Source of the DNA: Pisolithus tinctorius
Taxonomy: Eukaryota; Basidiomycota; Agaricomycetes; Boletales; Pisolithaceae
NCBI GenBank assembly: GCA_024663395.1
Contig: JANFAH010000005.1
Coordinates: forward strand, 434,001-498,000
Reading direction: 5' to 3'
DNA: 64,000 nucleotides
Part shown: one piece after another, positions 44,174 to 54,790 of the stretch
Layout of the letters: each line of letters starts with the position of its first letter
Numbering within the stretch: the first letter of the stretch is position 1
Translations under genes and position numbers: made by a program
Notes under the pieces: generated by a model
Told to the model about the DNA's origin: nothing
Database searches by the model: none
What the model saw: the letters and a program-made list of their open reading frames with translations, nothing else

Positions 44174-44794
44174 AGAACAGTAGGGTAACCAAACTGAGTG
44201 ACAAGCAATTCATCTCAAACTTCTGCCACATGAGAGACTTTGTTAATCCATTGGCCTTTTGCCAATCTGTCTGGATATATTCAATGGCAAAAAGTCCATC
44301 TTGAACACATTTGCAAATGAAGTGCCACTGTACATCAATGTGTTTTGACTGACCATCAGATACTGGGTTCTCAGCAATGAAGTGAGCTCCCATATTATCA
44401 CAGTAAAGAATAGTCTTCTCAGTTTGAAGGTCTAGCTCTTTGAAGAGCATTTGGAGCCATTTGATTTGGTGGGCAGAATCACATAAAGCCATATACTCAG
44501 CTTCTGTGGATGAGAGAGTGATTGTCTTTTGTTTTCTTGATTGCCAAGAGATGAGTGAGGTGCCAAGAAACATGGCATAGCCAGTAGTAGAGTGACAAGT
44601 ATTGATATTGGCTGCCCAATCTGAATCAGCAAAACCAGAAATCCATGATTTGGTTCTGGAATAGTAAAGCACAAGCTTTGGAGTAGAAGCAATGTATTTG
44701 ACTATATGGAGCACTTTATTTTTATGATCTTCTGTGGGATTTGACATGTACTGTGACATGCAAATTACCACAAAAGCGATATCTGGGCATGTTC
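44172..44794 (-). pseudogene. copia-B RNase H part (3' of the gypsy-1 insertion)
   Basis: Open for 199 codons with the Ty1/copia RNase H signature: GFADSDWA, STTGYAMFLG, LISWQSRKQKTITLSSTEAE and YCDNMGA, ending TKSLMWQKF. The upstream part of the same gene lies at 54,791-59,127, beyond the gypsy-1 insertion. CpG is nearly absent. Confidence 0.9.
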
Positions 44795-44799
44795 CCAGA

Positions 44800-45513
44800 T
44801 GTCAAGTCCGGGCCTACTCCGACCAACTCCGACACTATATAAGGTCTAGAGGAGGGTTTGGAAGCAAGTCCGACACAGAAGAACAGAACTCCGACTAGCG
44901 GAGTGTCGACAGGAACGAAGGCTGCCGAGACAAAGGCAGAGCGGAGTGAGGGCGTCGGGTTTAGCTCGTGCGCTACCCCCTTGCACGATCTCAGCCCTCA
45001 TATTTCAGAGGGAGAGTACAGATGGAGAGTCGGAGATAACTCTGACCGGCAGAAGACGGAATCGGAGGGAGTAGGAACTAAGTTGATATTCATACTGAAG
45101 AACAGCGGAGTACAGTACATGCTTTTATACTGCTATGGAGGTACAGTAACTGGAATCGGAACTGACATATGGAGACTCATAAATTTTCAAGTAAAACTTC
45201 CTGGACGACGAATGAAGGGTAGACGGAGGACATATGAACGGGTAACACAGAACATCTAGAAAAGGAAACAGTCCAGGTGCTGGACCATGCGGTGAGCGCG
45301 CTGCAGAGTACCTGACTGCAAAGGTAGTCACATGACCCCTCAGAGAACGGACCGCTGGGTCCGGTAGGAGGGAAACACAAGTCCAACAACAGTCGGAGCG
45401 GAGATGGTTCGCAACCAACAGAAGTTGGGCGGAGTTGGTACAGAGCGAGCGGATGACCGGCGGAAAAGGTTGCGGAGTGAGCAAAGACCTATGATGAACG
45501 CACGGTTATGACA
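44800..45513 (-). repeat. gypsy-1 3' LTR
   Basis: 714 bp, TGTCA...TGACA ends. On the minus strand it has TATAAAAGCATG and, 33 bases after its first T, AGTATGAATAT, the predicted RNA start (decayed from AGTACGAATAT). Confidence 0.95.
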
Positions 45514-45524
45514 GTGCCCCCCCC
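45514..45524 (-). other. gypsy-1 polypurine tract
   Basis: AAGGGGGGGGCAC on the minus strand immediately before the 3' LTR. Confidence 0.6.
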
Positions 45525-45706
45525 TTAGGGCCTGAACCCCTGAAGGCTGCACGTACGGGACGAGATCAACACGAGTTGATCATTTGAAATTATTTTGATG
45601 CCTCGAGGATGATGGCTTTAGCCGTGGCAGAGCTCCGTCGGAGTTCGAAGTACCGCTTAAAAACACGTGTTAGGGTACCGAACCTTCGTACTTTTCCCCC
45701 ATCATC

Positions 45707-46950
45707 ATGCCTTCCCAGCGCCAGAGCAACACCCCCCAGCCAACCCCCGGCCACGTTCGCAACTACTCTCAAGTCACGGACGAAGAGCTGGTCGTTCTGA
45801 CCGATGACTCCACCGACACCAAACAAGAGAAGTCCACAGAGAAGGCGTGCCGACGAGAGGAGGTCGAGCAGAGGGAGAGAGAGTGCGAGGCAGAGCGCAA
45901 GGCCAAGCGTGAGGAGGCCAAGAAGCGGAAGGCAGAGGAGGAGAGACTGGAGGCGGAGCGGAAGAAGAGAGTGGAGGAGGAAGAGGAGGCTCGAAGGAAG
46001 AAGGCGGCAGAGGAGGAGGCAGAAAGACAGAGGCAGAGAGCCTCTCAAGAGAGGGCCCAGGCCAGGTGGGACGAGGCCGCGCAGAGGTGAGCAGCAGACC
46101 ACCGTGAGTCAGGCGGAGCTGACCCATTTTTTTTTTTTTTTTTGACTTTATTCTACCTTAGGTTAACCGGCGCGGTGTACGATGTCAACACCACCCAGAA
46201 GGTCCCTGGGGCCTCCGTGGTGGTCACCGCCACCAGGCGGCCCCCTGCACTCGCTGTGTAGCAAGCCTGACCGCCGGGCAGTGCGAGCCAGGACAAGGCA
46301 AGACTAGGGCCTGCGTGCCCTGTCACAAGAAGAAAAAGGTATGTAGTTGGATGAGGGAGGACGCGGTGGCAGGGCCATCACGGAAGAGAGCGGGGACAGG
46401 AAGCTCCCGAGGGGAGAAGAAGAAGGTACCGCGAGGGAAGGGGAAGGAGAGAGCGACAGAAACGGAAGAGGCAGACGACGAGCAGGAGGCCAGCAGAGAG
46501 GAGGATGAACCAGCGACCCCGCTCGAGGGTCCCTCTGGTGCGAGAGTCCACACGTGGTGGGCAGAGTGGGAGCGGGAGCGGCAGCTGCAGGCCATGGAGA
46601 GACAGGCTGAAGCGCACGAGACCGCTGTGCTGGCCTTCGAGAGGATGGCAGAGGCAGTGGAGTGGATGGCGGTGGCTGCAGAGCGGACAGCCGACGAGTG
46701 GGCGCTGTACCGCGCCTGGGCAGAGTGGGCGGAGATGAGGAGGAGGGAGGATGTGCGAGAGGCCAGGATGGCTGAGCTCGAGCGCACAGGCGGCGGTTGG
46801 AAGAGGCCTGAGTCAGAGGTGGCGGAGAAACAACAAGAGGAGGCGGATGAAGGTGTGGAGGGGGATAACGAGGAAGAGGGAGAAGTCGGAGGAGAGAAGG
46901 AAGGTGGAGAAGAACAGGAGGGTGGCGGAGAAACAGCGATGGAAGAGTAG
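45707..46950 (+). CDS. Antisense ORF in gypsy-1: coiled coil plus Cys-rich motif
   Basis: Plus-strand, opposite to gypsy-1. The first exon (45707-46086) has a Gln/Pro-rich start and then a long Glu/Arg/Lys coiled coil. An intron-like stretch (GTGAGC donor at 46087, 17 T's at 46127-46143, TTAG acceptor at 46161) follows. The second part (46162-46950) has six cysteines spaced C-x2-C-x8-C-x9-C-x2-C-x6-C (PCTRC ... CVPCHKKKKVC), like an expanded Zn(II)2Cys6 cluster, then a basic patch and a coiled coil with many Trp-Ala-Glu and an acidic tail. The two parts do not join in frame with the splice sites I see, so this copy may be broken or the splicing may differ. I recall such Cys-cluster/coiled-coil proteins as large families in Agaricomycetes; function unknown. 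Confidence 0.55.
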
Positions 46951-47145
46951 AGTAGTTTTGTTTTTCTTTTCTTTTTTTTTTTGTCTTTAGTTTGTATATT
47001 TTTGTACTACTACGAAATAGACTTGTGATTTTTTGTTCGTGACTCTGAGAAGTGAAATAGACAAGCGGAGAAAATGCTAAAGTACTTAAGGTAGTTCGGC
47101 GAGGGGCGGAGTTGGCCAGCAGAGGAAGGTTATGTGGGCGGAGTA

Positions 47146-50100
47146 TTATGGCAGAGGTTGGTATGGGCCAGGTTTATGTGGATAGCGTTCATGGAAAGCA
47201 GAAACTATGTTGGAAGCATGATCTAGCTCAGTTGCAAGCAACCAAGAGGTTTCTTCATTGGTGTTCTCGTAACCAGCCCAGCGGACCAGGTACAAGAGTT
47301 GACAGTGGCGGCAGCGGCGGTCCACCTTAGAGTTGAGTATCTCTGATACTTCGTACTCAAGGTCACCATCGACATCCACTGGCGGAGGCGGAGGTTGTTG
47401 TCGGTTTGGGAAAGGGTTAGCCACTGCAGCTTCCAGTTGTGAGACATGGAAGACCGGATGTACCGAGTGCATAGAGTCAGGGAGCTTAAGAGTGACGGAG
47501 TGCGTACCTGGCCTGGCCAAGATGGCGAACGGACCTAAGTACTTTTCGGAGAGTTTCTCCGAAGGACGAGTGGAGCGGAAGTACTTGGCTTTGATGTAGG
47601 CCTGTTCTCCGACCTTGAACTCAGGCAGAGGTATGCGTTTAGCATCTGCTGGACCCTGGTAGTGCTGTTGAGCGGCGGACATTTCGGAGCGGAGGAAATC
47701 ATGAAGGGCGGAGAGCTCGACGACGTAGTTGTGAGCCCTCGGAGAGGTAAAGTCTTGGTCAGGAACCACAGACAAGTTTGGATGGTATCCCTTGTTAGTG
47801 AAGAAGGGAGAGACTCCAGTAGTCGCACTTGGTGCGTTGTTGAAAGCGAACTCCGCTAGAGGTAAGAGCTCCGCCCAGTTGTCTTGTTGGTAGTTACAGT
47901 AGACACAAAGGTACTGCTCGAGGGTCTGGTTTGTTCGCTCGGTCTGGCCGTCGCCTTCTGGGTGGTAACCCGAAGTGAAGTGAAGATGCATATCAAGGGC
48001 CTTTCCTAGAGAGCAGAAGAAGTGTGAGACGAACTCAGGACCTCTGTCGGAGGTGACATTAGCTGGTACGCTGTGCTTGGAGAAGACATGGGTTAGGAAG
48101 AGCTTAGCGAGTTCGGCGGAGGTGACGGAGTCGTGGGTAGGGATGAACACCGCTTGCTTTGAGAGGCGGTCCACTACCACGAGTATGGCAGAGTAGCCGT
48201 CGGAGTTGGGCAGGTGTTCGATGAAGTCCATGGTGATGGAGTTCCAAGGTCTCTCTGGGACAGGGAGTTGCTTCAGTAGACCATAAGGGCAGTGACGCGG
48301 AGTTTTGCTCCGTCCACAGGCAGTGCAAGACCTGACGTATTCCCTTACATCAGAGCAGAGGTTGGGCCACACATAGTCCCTGTGGATGAGTTCTAAGGTG
48401 TGGTTTTGCCCGAAATGGCCTGCTAGAGGATGATCATGCTTGAACCGAAGCACTCAAAGGCAGAGATCATCAATGTCAGGGACAAAGATGCGACCGTCAA
48501 GGCGGAGTAGGCTGTTGGAGTCCAAGGACCACCGAGGCTTAGTCAGAGTTGGAAGATGGCTGGCGGAGACAGGGTCGGATGGTAGGGCGGAGATGATGTC
48601 AGAGTGCAAGCACTCAACATCGAAGACCATGGCGGTGCGGAGCACAGGTGCCATGAGGGTAGTGGTACGGAGGGACGACGCGAGTTGCTCCTGTGTAAAC
48701 ATAGGGCGGAGATTGTGAGGATTTACCTGCACGTAGTCCCTATCCCCCCCTTTTGGGTAGACATCCCAACGTCGCATAAGTGCATTGGGTTTGGCTCCTA
48801 AGTGGCCAGGTCAGAAGCGGATGGAAAGATTAAACTGGGAAAGGTACTCCGACCAGCGGGCCTGTCGACAGGTGAGAACCTTAGAGGTGGAAAAGTACTC
48901 AAGGTTTTTGTGGTCCGTCACCACGTCAACAGGTAAGGCGGAGCCTTCTAAGTAATGCTGCCAATGGCAGAAGGCCTCGAAGATAGCCAACAGCTCCTTG
49001 TCGTGGGTATCATAGTTGAGTTCTGGCGCGGTCATGGTGCGGGAGTAGAAAGCGACTGGGCAGAGTTCACCGTCGGAGCAGGTGATTGACAAAATGCCAG
49101 CAATGGCATAGTCGGAGGCGTCAGTTTCCACTGTAAGCGGAGTGTCAGGGACCCAATGAGTGAGAATGGGAGCAGAGCTGAAGGCATCCTTCAGGCAGAG
49201 GAAAGCGGAGCGGCACTCCTCGGAAAAGTTCCAAGGAGCACCCTTTCGCGTGAGGCGAGTGAGCGGAACGACGATGTCGGAGTAGTTATTAATGAATCAT
49301 CTATAGAAATTTGCGAAACCAAGGAAAGACTGGATGTCTCGCACCTTCCGCGGCTCAGGCCAGTCGCGGACTGCCTGAACCTTCTCAGCAGACATGGTGA
49401 GACCAGAGGGAGAAAGAACATAACCGAGGTACTTGACAGAGTCGGAGTGAAACTCGCACTTCTCTGGCTTGGCATAAAGACCATGCTTTCGAAGGCGGCG
49501 GAGTACCTCTTTTACATGTTCGCGGTGCGACTCCATGTTCTGCGAATAAATTAAGATGTCATCGAGGTATACCATGATGCAGACATCGAGCATGTCCGCA
49601 AAGATGCTATTAACAAACCGCTGGAAGGCTGCACGCGCATTAGTCAGACCGAATGGCATCACCCACCACTCGTAAGAACCATAACGAGTGCGGAAAGCCG
49701 TTTTCCATTCATCTCCATCTGCTATGCGGACCAGATGATAGGCATGGCGGAGGTCGATCTTGGTATAGACTGTAGCGCGGCTTGGGGAGTCGAGTAGGTC
49801 GGAGATGAGTGGCAGCGGATAGCGATCTTTTTTCATGATTTTGTTGAGTCCTCGATAGTCTACACAGAGGCGGAGTGAACCGTCCTTCTTCTTTACGAAG
49901 AGGACAGGGGCACCGTGAACGGAGGTGGACTGCTTGATGAAACTGTAGCCAAGATGCTCGTCAATGAAGGTGCGGAGAGCTTCAAGCTCTGGCGGAGAAA
50001 GAGAGTAGACTGTACCGATGGGCGGAGTTGCTCCTTCCTCGAGGTCGATCTTGAGATCGAATGAGCGGTGTGGCGGAAGTTCTGTGGCCTTGTCTTTACT

Positions 50101-50870
50101 AAAGACGTCGGCAAACTCGTGATACTCAGGAGGAACCGAAGAGAGGTCAGGAGGCAGAGAGGAAGCGGAGGACGCACGAAGCTTCACATCATCAGCGGAG
50201 AGCTGTAAGCGGAACTGTCTAGAGCCAGGGAGAGCACAGGCTCTGACATATGTGGCAGCATTGATGAGTGAGACGAGCGGAGCGGGGCGCGGCGAGTTGG
50301 TCGGAGATGCAGTCGGAACTGCAAACGGAGCAGAGGGTGTCGGATCCGGAGTGGAGGTCGCAGCAGAAGGTGACGAAGGCGCCTGGGGCGTCGGCATTCC
50401 CTGTAGCGGTGGTTTGAACGATATACTGCCCAGTACCCAGTCAATCGATGGATTGAAGCGGGTGAGCCAATTGTGTCCTAATACCAGCGAACAAGAAGAA
50501 TCCAACGGAAGTAACATAAAACGAAGCGGATTTGACATCGCCAGAAGGAAAGTGGAGGGAAAGATCTACTTCTTGGGAAATGACAGCATTGGTACTACCA
50601 TCAAACAAGTGGAGCGGAACTGGCAGAGAAACAGAGGAAACAGGAATGGCATATTTTTTAATTACAGACAGGTCTACGAAGCAATGAGAAGAACCAGAAT
50701 CGATCAACGCAGAAAAAGTATCAACAGAATAATCTGGAAGAGTTACAGACGGAAGTAAAGAGTTGGGACTAGAAAGAGCGGATGCATTGAGTCGGATGTC
50801 CGGTGGCACACAGTTGGGTTCAACGCTTCCTCCAGGCTGTGTGAGCTCCCTGGAGGAGCGGACTAATTTT
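47146..50870 (-). pseudogene. gypsy-1 pol: protease, RT, RNase H, integrase, chromodomain
   Basis: Read through the defects, the order is: protease with active site DSGSSHCFVD (about 50,700); RT with the intact [12 protein letters not shown] box (about 49,560); RNase H with TDASDYAIAG; integrase with a zinc-binding HHCC (HPLAGHFG ... SCTACGRSK), catalytic MDFIEHLP, TSDRGPEF and the Glu in GDGQTERTNQ; and a C-terminal chromodomain (YEVSEIL ... YLVRWAGYE). Defects: a one-base insertion near 50,509 between protease and RT, and three stops at 49297-49299, 48811-48813 and 48454-48456, each CGA changed to TGA when compared with gypsy-2. Chromodomains of this class target integration to heterochromatin, which fits its location. 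Confidence 0.93.
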
Positions 50871-50872
50871 TT
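50828..50872 (-). promoter_or_regulatory. gypsy-1 gag-pol -1 frameshift signal
   Basis: On the minus strand the heptamer A AAA AAT (50866-50872) is in the gag frame directly before the TAG stop. Eight bases on, a perfect 9-bp stem TCCTCCAGG/CCTGGAGGA (50849-50857 and 50828-50836) closes a 12-base loop. The -1 frame is open from here into pol. Confidence 0.75.
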
Positions 50873-52131
50873 GACTCTGCCTTCTCCGCAGGCAGAGTAG
50901 GTGGAGTTTCAGCCATAGCTGCACGGGCTTTGGCTGCACGAGAGGTGGACTTGGGACAGTCCTTGGCAGAATGGCCAGCCTCGCCACAGAAGAGGCAGAG
51001 GTTGTTCTTCATCCTGCGCTGGCGCTCAGCAGAGGTGAGTTTGCCATCTTTACCCAGAAGGTGGGCAATATCGGACTTGGGCGGATCTTTCTGTTTGCCC
51101 TTGCCCTTGGCATCGGACTTTGGAGTGGAGGACGAGGACGACAATTTAGTTTTGTTATCGGAGTTGGAAGACTGCAACTTGTCGGAGGTGGACTTGGTGG
51201 TGCGCGAGATTTCTGCTTTGCGCTCCCAGTAGCGCGCATCGATGGTTTGGGCGAGTTCACGGAGTTGTGCGAGGGTAGAAGGCTTACCGACGCGAGCGAT
51301 CTCGTCTTTGATGCAGTCTGGAAGTCCGCTATAGAAGCGGTGGCAGAGTGCACCGACACCATAGTCCTTAACCTGTGAAGCCCAGCGATTGAACTCCACG
51401 ACGTATTTGGTAATTCGAGACCCATCCTTCATGGTGAGGTTCTCGAGTTGTTGGACAGCATCTGCTATGGCATCATGCGGACCGAAATTAGCCGTGAGCT
51501 CCTGTAAGAACTCATGGTAGTCGTCCATCCAGAGCGGGCGGTCATAGTTGTCAGGGTTTAGCAGATCTGGCTCGAACCAAGCCAGGGCCATACCCTTAAG
51601 ATAGGATTGAGCGAAGGTAACTTTAGCTCTGTCGGAGCGGAATGCGCGAGGGCGGTCTTGGAAGTTCAGCTCGCATTGAACGAGGAACTTGCGGAGCTTC
51701 TTGGGGTCGGAGCTGTCAAAGGTGTCAGGCTCGTGGACTTTGGTTTTCGGAGTGGAGTCCCCAGTGCGCGAGCTAGACCGTGCAAGTGCATGGACAGCTC
51801 TAGCAAGAGCTACGAGGGGATCCTCTGGCGGCTCAGCCGGGTCTTTGGGGACATCCCCGTCACCGCTGCCCCCGCCGTTGGGATCACCATCAGGATAGTC
51901 AGGGTCGGGGTCGGGTCCATCATCTCGGTTATGAGGAGATGGAGTATGGAAAGTTGTTGGGTGGAGGTCGGAGCGACCAGCTTGTGAAGCGCTTTCGCCT
52001 TCAGCGCGAGAGCGGCGTCAAGTGGAGAAGGATTGGAACTGTTCAACGACGGAAGGGAGTCGACGCGGATTGGCTAGCACTGCAGCGAGGTTCTCAGCGA
52101 CCTCTCTCTGGGATTGAGCTTGAGTTCTCAT
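50863..52131 (-). pseudogene. gypsy-1 gag
   Basis: ATG at 52131, stop TAG at 50863-50865. The product has an Arg/Gln-rich start, an acidic/Pro-rich linker, the capsid-like core (FLVQCELNFQDRP, MALAWFEPDLL, EFNRWASQVKDYG) and a single zinc knuckle CLFCGEAGHSAKDC near the end. One in-frame stop at 52018-52020 is TGA where gypsy-2 has CGA, again a CpG change. Gag forms the virus-like particle and binds element RNA. Confidence 0.9.
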
Positions 52132-52179
52132 AATGATGTAAGTTTTTTCGGAGGACGGAAATGAGATCATACAAGTGCG

Positions 52180-52190
52180 AGTACGAATAT
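52180..52190 (-). other. gypsy-1 self-complementary primer-binding site
   Basis: Plus-strand AGTACGAATAT, i.e. element-sense ATATTCGTACT, two bases from the LTR edge at 52193. It is exactly complementary to the predicted first 11 bases of the element RNA (52479-52489 in the 5' LTR, 33 bases after the first T of TATAAAAG). Confidence 0.75.
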
Positions 52191-52192
52191 AC

Positions 52193-52836
52193 TGTCAAGT
52201 CTGGGCCTACTCCGACCAACTCCGATGCTATATAAGGTCTAGAGGAGGGTTCGGAAGCAAGTCCGACACAGAAGAACAGAACTCCGACTAGCGGAGTGTC
52301 GACAGGAACGAAGGCCACCGAGACAAAGGCGGAGTGGAGTGAGGGCGTCGGGTTTAGCTCGTGCGCTACCCCCTTGCACGATCTCAGCCCTCGTATTTCA
52401 GAGGGAGAGTACAGATGGAGAGTTGGAGATAACTCTGACCGGCAGAAGACAGAATCGGAGGGAGTAGGAACTAAGTTGATATTCGTACTGAAGAACAGCG
52501 GAGTACAGTACATGCTTTTATACTGCTACGGAGGTACAGTAACCGGAATCGGAACTGACATACGGAGACTCATAAATTTTCAAGTAAAACTTCCTGGACG
52601 ATGAATGAAGGGTAGACGGAGGACATACGAACGGGTAACACAGAACATCTAGAAAAGGAAACAGTCCAGGTGCTGGACCATGCGGTGAGCGCACTGCGGA
52701 GTACCTGACTGCAAAGGTAGTCACATGACCCCTCAGAGAACAGACCGCTGGGTCCGGTAGGAGGGAAACACAAGTCCAACAACAGTCGGAGCGGAGATGG
52801 TTCGCAACCAACAGAAGTTGGGCGGAGTTGGTACGG
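52193..52836 (-). repeat. gypsy-1 5' LTR, inner part
   Basis: First 644 bases of the LTR. It continues at 54715-54785 after the insert. TATAAAAG at 52515-52522 and RNA-start motif at 52479-52489, both on the minus strand. Confidence 0.93.
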
Positions 52837-54714
52837 TGTCACACACCAAAGGTGTTGTGGACATGGTTACAGCTGACTCTGCCTAACTCGTTGACGAGTT
52901 GCGCACAATGCCCAAGCATGCAGATGAAGACTAAAGGCCTCATGCGTAGAAAGACTGTTGGACGTGAACAGTCATCCTTCGCACAAGAACGAGTCATCAG
53001 TGCTAAAGAGAAAAGAGGAAGCGAGTTAAGCGCGCATTAAAAGTTTTTAGCGCCCGTGTACGGCATTCCAGTTTTCGTCATATCTCCACCATTTCCAAAG
53101 ATATCGACTCCATTCCCATGCTCACTTAAAGTGCTCAGCCCCACGATTCTTCCTTCCAAATTTGGAGAGGATCCTCGCACCCTACGCGTTTCTACAGCAC
53201 TCCATCCATCAGACACTCATTTCGCAAAGTCCATCAATCATGGCCACCTCTTCGTCGGTCATCTCGCTTGTCTCATTTGCCAGAGACAGTGGCTACGTAT
53301 ATCTGCCAGGCATTCCCACCAGCTTCCGTCCTGAAGCCCCCTGGTTCATCCCATCGTTGTCAGCCCCGTCTCCTCCCATGCAGCTTGGTCAGCGTGTTCT
53401 CCTTGTCAGTATGACCTCCAGAAGGACGTTCTTTGGTCGCCTCAGGTCTGTCACTCGGTTAGAAAGGTCTTATGTGGTCATTTCAGTCTCCCCGGTTGAT
53501 GAAGCATATGGATCGTTCCTCCCTGCTCCCTGCACCGTCTTTATTCCAGTCTCGTCCATCATTCTTCCTGCATTGCGACAGCTGCAGTATAATCTACTGT
53601 CCTCCAGCCTCCCTGATCGCATTCATGACGAGTATGACATGCATCTTGCCTTCTTACTGCAAGATCCAGCAGAAGACGTTCCCCCTTCTCCTCCTCCTCC
53701 ATCAGAGCCCCATTCATGAAGTTTTTGTTAACTTCGCTGAGAGGATGGAAGGGTGGGAGACGCAATCGCGTATGCTCTCATTGCCCCACAGACCCCCAAT
53801 GCCCTAGCCCCCTTTGACGCCTGACTCATGCCCTTCAATTCTGGAATTAATACTTCCCTATCTGGAAACACCATCCATCTGTCATGCCGTCTTTGGATCT
53901 AGAGATGTCTCTGCCGAGATCTAACTTGCATCGCCACCCCCTAATGTGATATCAGTGCGCTTACTCAGTTTCTGACTCTATTTGACTCATTCTGTGATAT
54001 TTTGACTATCCTTGACTCGTTCATTGCCAATACTTACCAATCTTCTTTGCTTGCTTACTTATCATTTCTCGCTTACTCATCATGATTACTCAGTCCTTAC
54101 TCATTACTTACCAAGTGTTTGTGCCTTGTTTGTCACAAGCTGTGCTCCCCCCATAGTATATAAACCCCCATGTACTTAGCTACCCAAAAAAAAAAGAATC
54201 AATCAACAATCAATCAGAAGCAATCAAGAAGTCACTCAGAAGTCAGCTCAGCTCAGCATATCTTGTCGTCGACAGTTGAGGCTCATTCAGAAGAGTCTAC
54301 CTGTCATCATTCGTATACTTGGTAGTTGAGGCTCATTCGGAAGAGTCTATCTGCCTCCATCATTCATCTGAAGCTTCCTCTTAGTCAGCAGTCTTAGTCA
54401 TCCCTCCACTCCTGCGTAACTCGTCAACGACTTGCGCCAGGAGCTCCTTTTATTGAAGTCCATTATTCCAAGAAGTCCTTTCGGCTGAACACCTTCACTC
54501 TGTTCAGCATCCCCTCCTCAGTCATCACTTATTCATCTTCTCCTGTGTAACTCGTCGTCGACTTGCGCCAGGAGCACCTCTACTTGAAGTTCCCCCCACA
54601 TTTAGGTTTCTGCACTCCAGGTTCCGTGGAGGCACACCACCACTCGCTTTACATTTGTCTTTTGTGTTGGTTTTGGTTGGTTTTCACCACCTTTCCACAC
54701 TTTGACTCACAACA
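52837..54714 (+). mobile_element. 1.88-kb LTR-like insert in the gypsy-1 LTR
   Basis: Starts TGTCACACACC and ends ACTCACAACA, so it has TGT...ACA ends like an LTR. Its second half has TATATAAACCCCC (about 54,157) followed by an A-run and by paired short repeats (GTTGAGGCTCATTC twice near 54,270 and 54,325; TAACTCGTC...CTTGCGCCAGGAGC twice near 54,415 and 54,548). An unusual feature is a 159-codon ORF in the first half. No 4-6 bp target duplication is seen: flanks are TACGG and GAGCG. It could be a solo LTR of an unknown, long-LTR retrotransposon or a short non-autonomous element. Confidence 0.6.
53240..53719 (+). CDS. Hypothetical 159-residue protein in the LTR-like insert
   Basis: ATG in good context (CAATCATGGCC), stop at 53717-53719, no intron needed. 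The sequence is hydrophobic and Ser/Pro-rich, with a central block that looks folded (QRVLLVSMTSRRTFFGRLRS, YVVISVSPVDEAYG) and a Pro-rich acidic tail. It matches no family known to me. Normal CpG content suggests it is recent. Being inside an LTR-like unit, it may be a gag-like or accessory protein, but this is a guess. Confidence 0.45.
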   Translation: MATSSSVISLVSFARDSGYVYLPGIPTSFRPEAPWFIPSLSAPSPPMQLGQRVLLVSMTSRRTFFGRLRSVTRLERSYVVISVSPVDEAYGSFLPAPCTVFIPVSSIILPALRQLQYNLLSSSLPDRIHDEYDMHLAFLLQDPAEDVPPSPPPPSEPHS

Positions 54715-54785
54715 GAGCGAGCGGATGACCAGCGGAAAAGGTTGCGGAGTGAGCAAAGACCTATGACAAACGCACGGTTATGACA
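54715..54785 (-). repeat. gypsy-1 5' LTR, outer 71 bases
   Basis: Matches the outer end of the left LTR (from GAGCGAGCGGATGACC to ATGACA). It borders the CCAGA target duplication. Confidence 0.93.
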
Positions 54786-54790
54786 CCAGA

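Larger units (their letters stand above)
44800..54785 (-). mobile_element. gypsy-1: Ty3 chromovirus, inactivated, with later insert
   Basis: 9,986 bp including a 1.9-kb insert in its 5' LTR (about 8.1 kb without it). Perfect 5-bp target duplication CCAGA at 44795-44799 and 54786-54790. Left LTR 44800-45513 (3' LTR) and right LTR 52193-54785 (5' LTR, interrupted). Order on the minus strand: LTR, primer site, gag, -1 shift signal, protease, reverse transcriptase, RNase H, integrase, chromodomain, a 1.6-kb 3' region with an antisense ORF, polypurine tract, LTR. It sits in the copia-B reading frame between SSLLYMAL and PDIAFVV. CpG-rich, so younger than copia-B. Confidence 0.95.

Noticed and set aside
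45590..46102. 170-codon minus-strand ORF opposite the antisense gene in gypsy-1
   Set aside because: It is the mirror of a Glu/Arg/Lys-rich coiled coil and so appears as a Leu/Ser/Pro-rich shadow.
46087..46161. Clean intron joining the two parts of the antisense ORF
   Set aside because: Donor and acceptor look normal but the frames do not match after joining, so the splice model is left open.
52832..54719. A 5-bp target duplication around the LTR-like insert
   Set aside because: Flanks are TACGG and GAGCG; relative to the uninterrupted LTR at most one or two bases could be duplicated.
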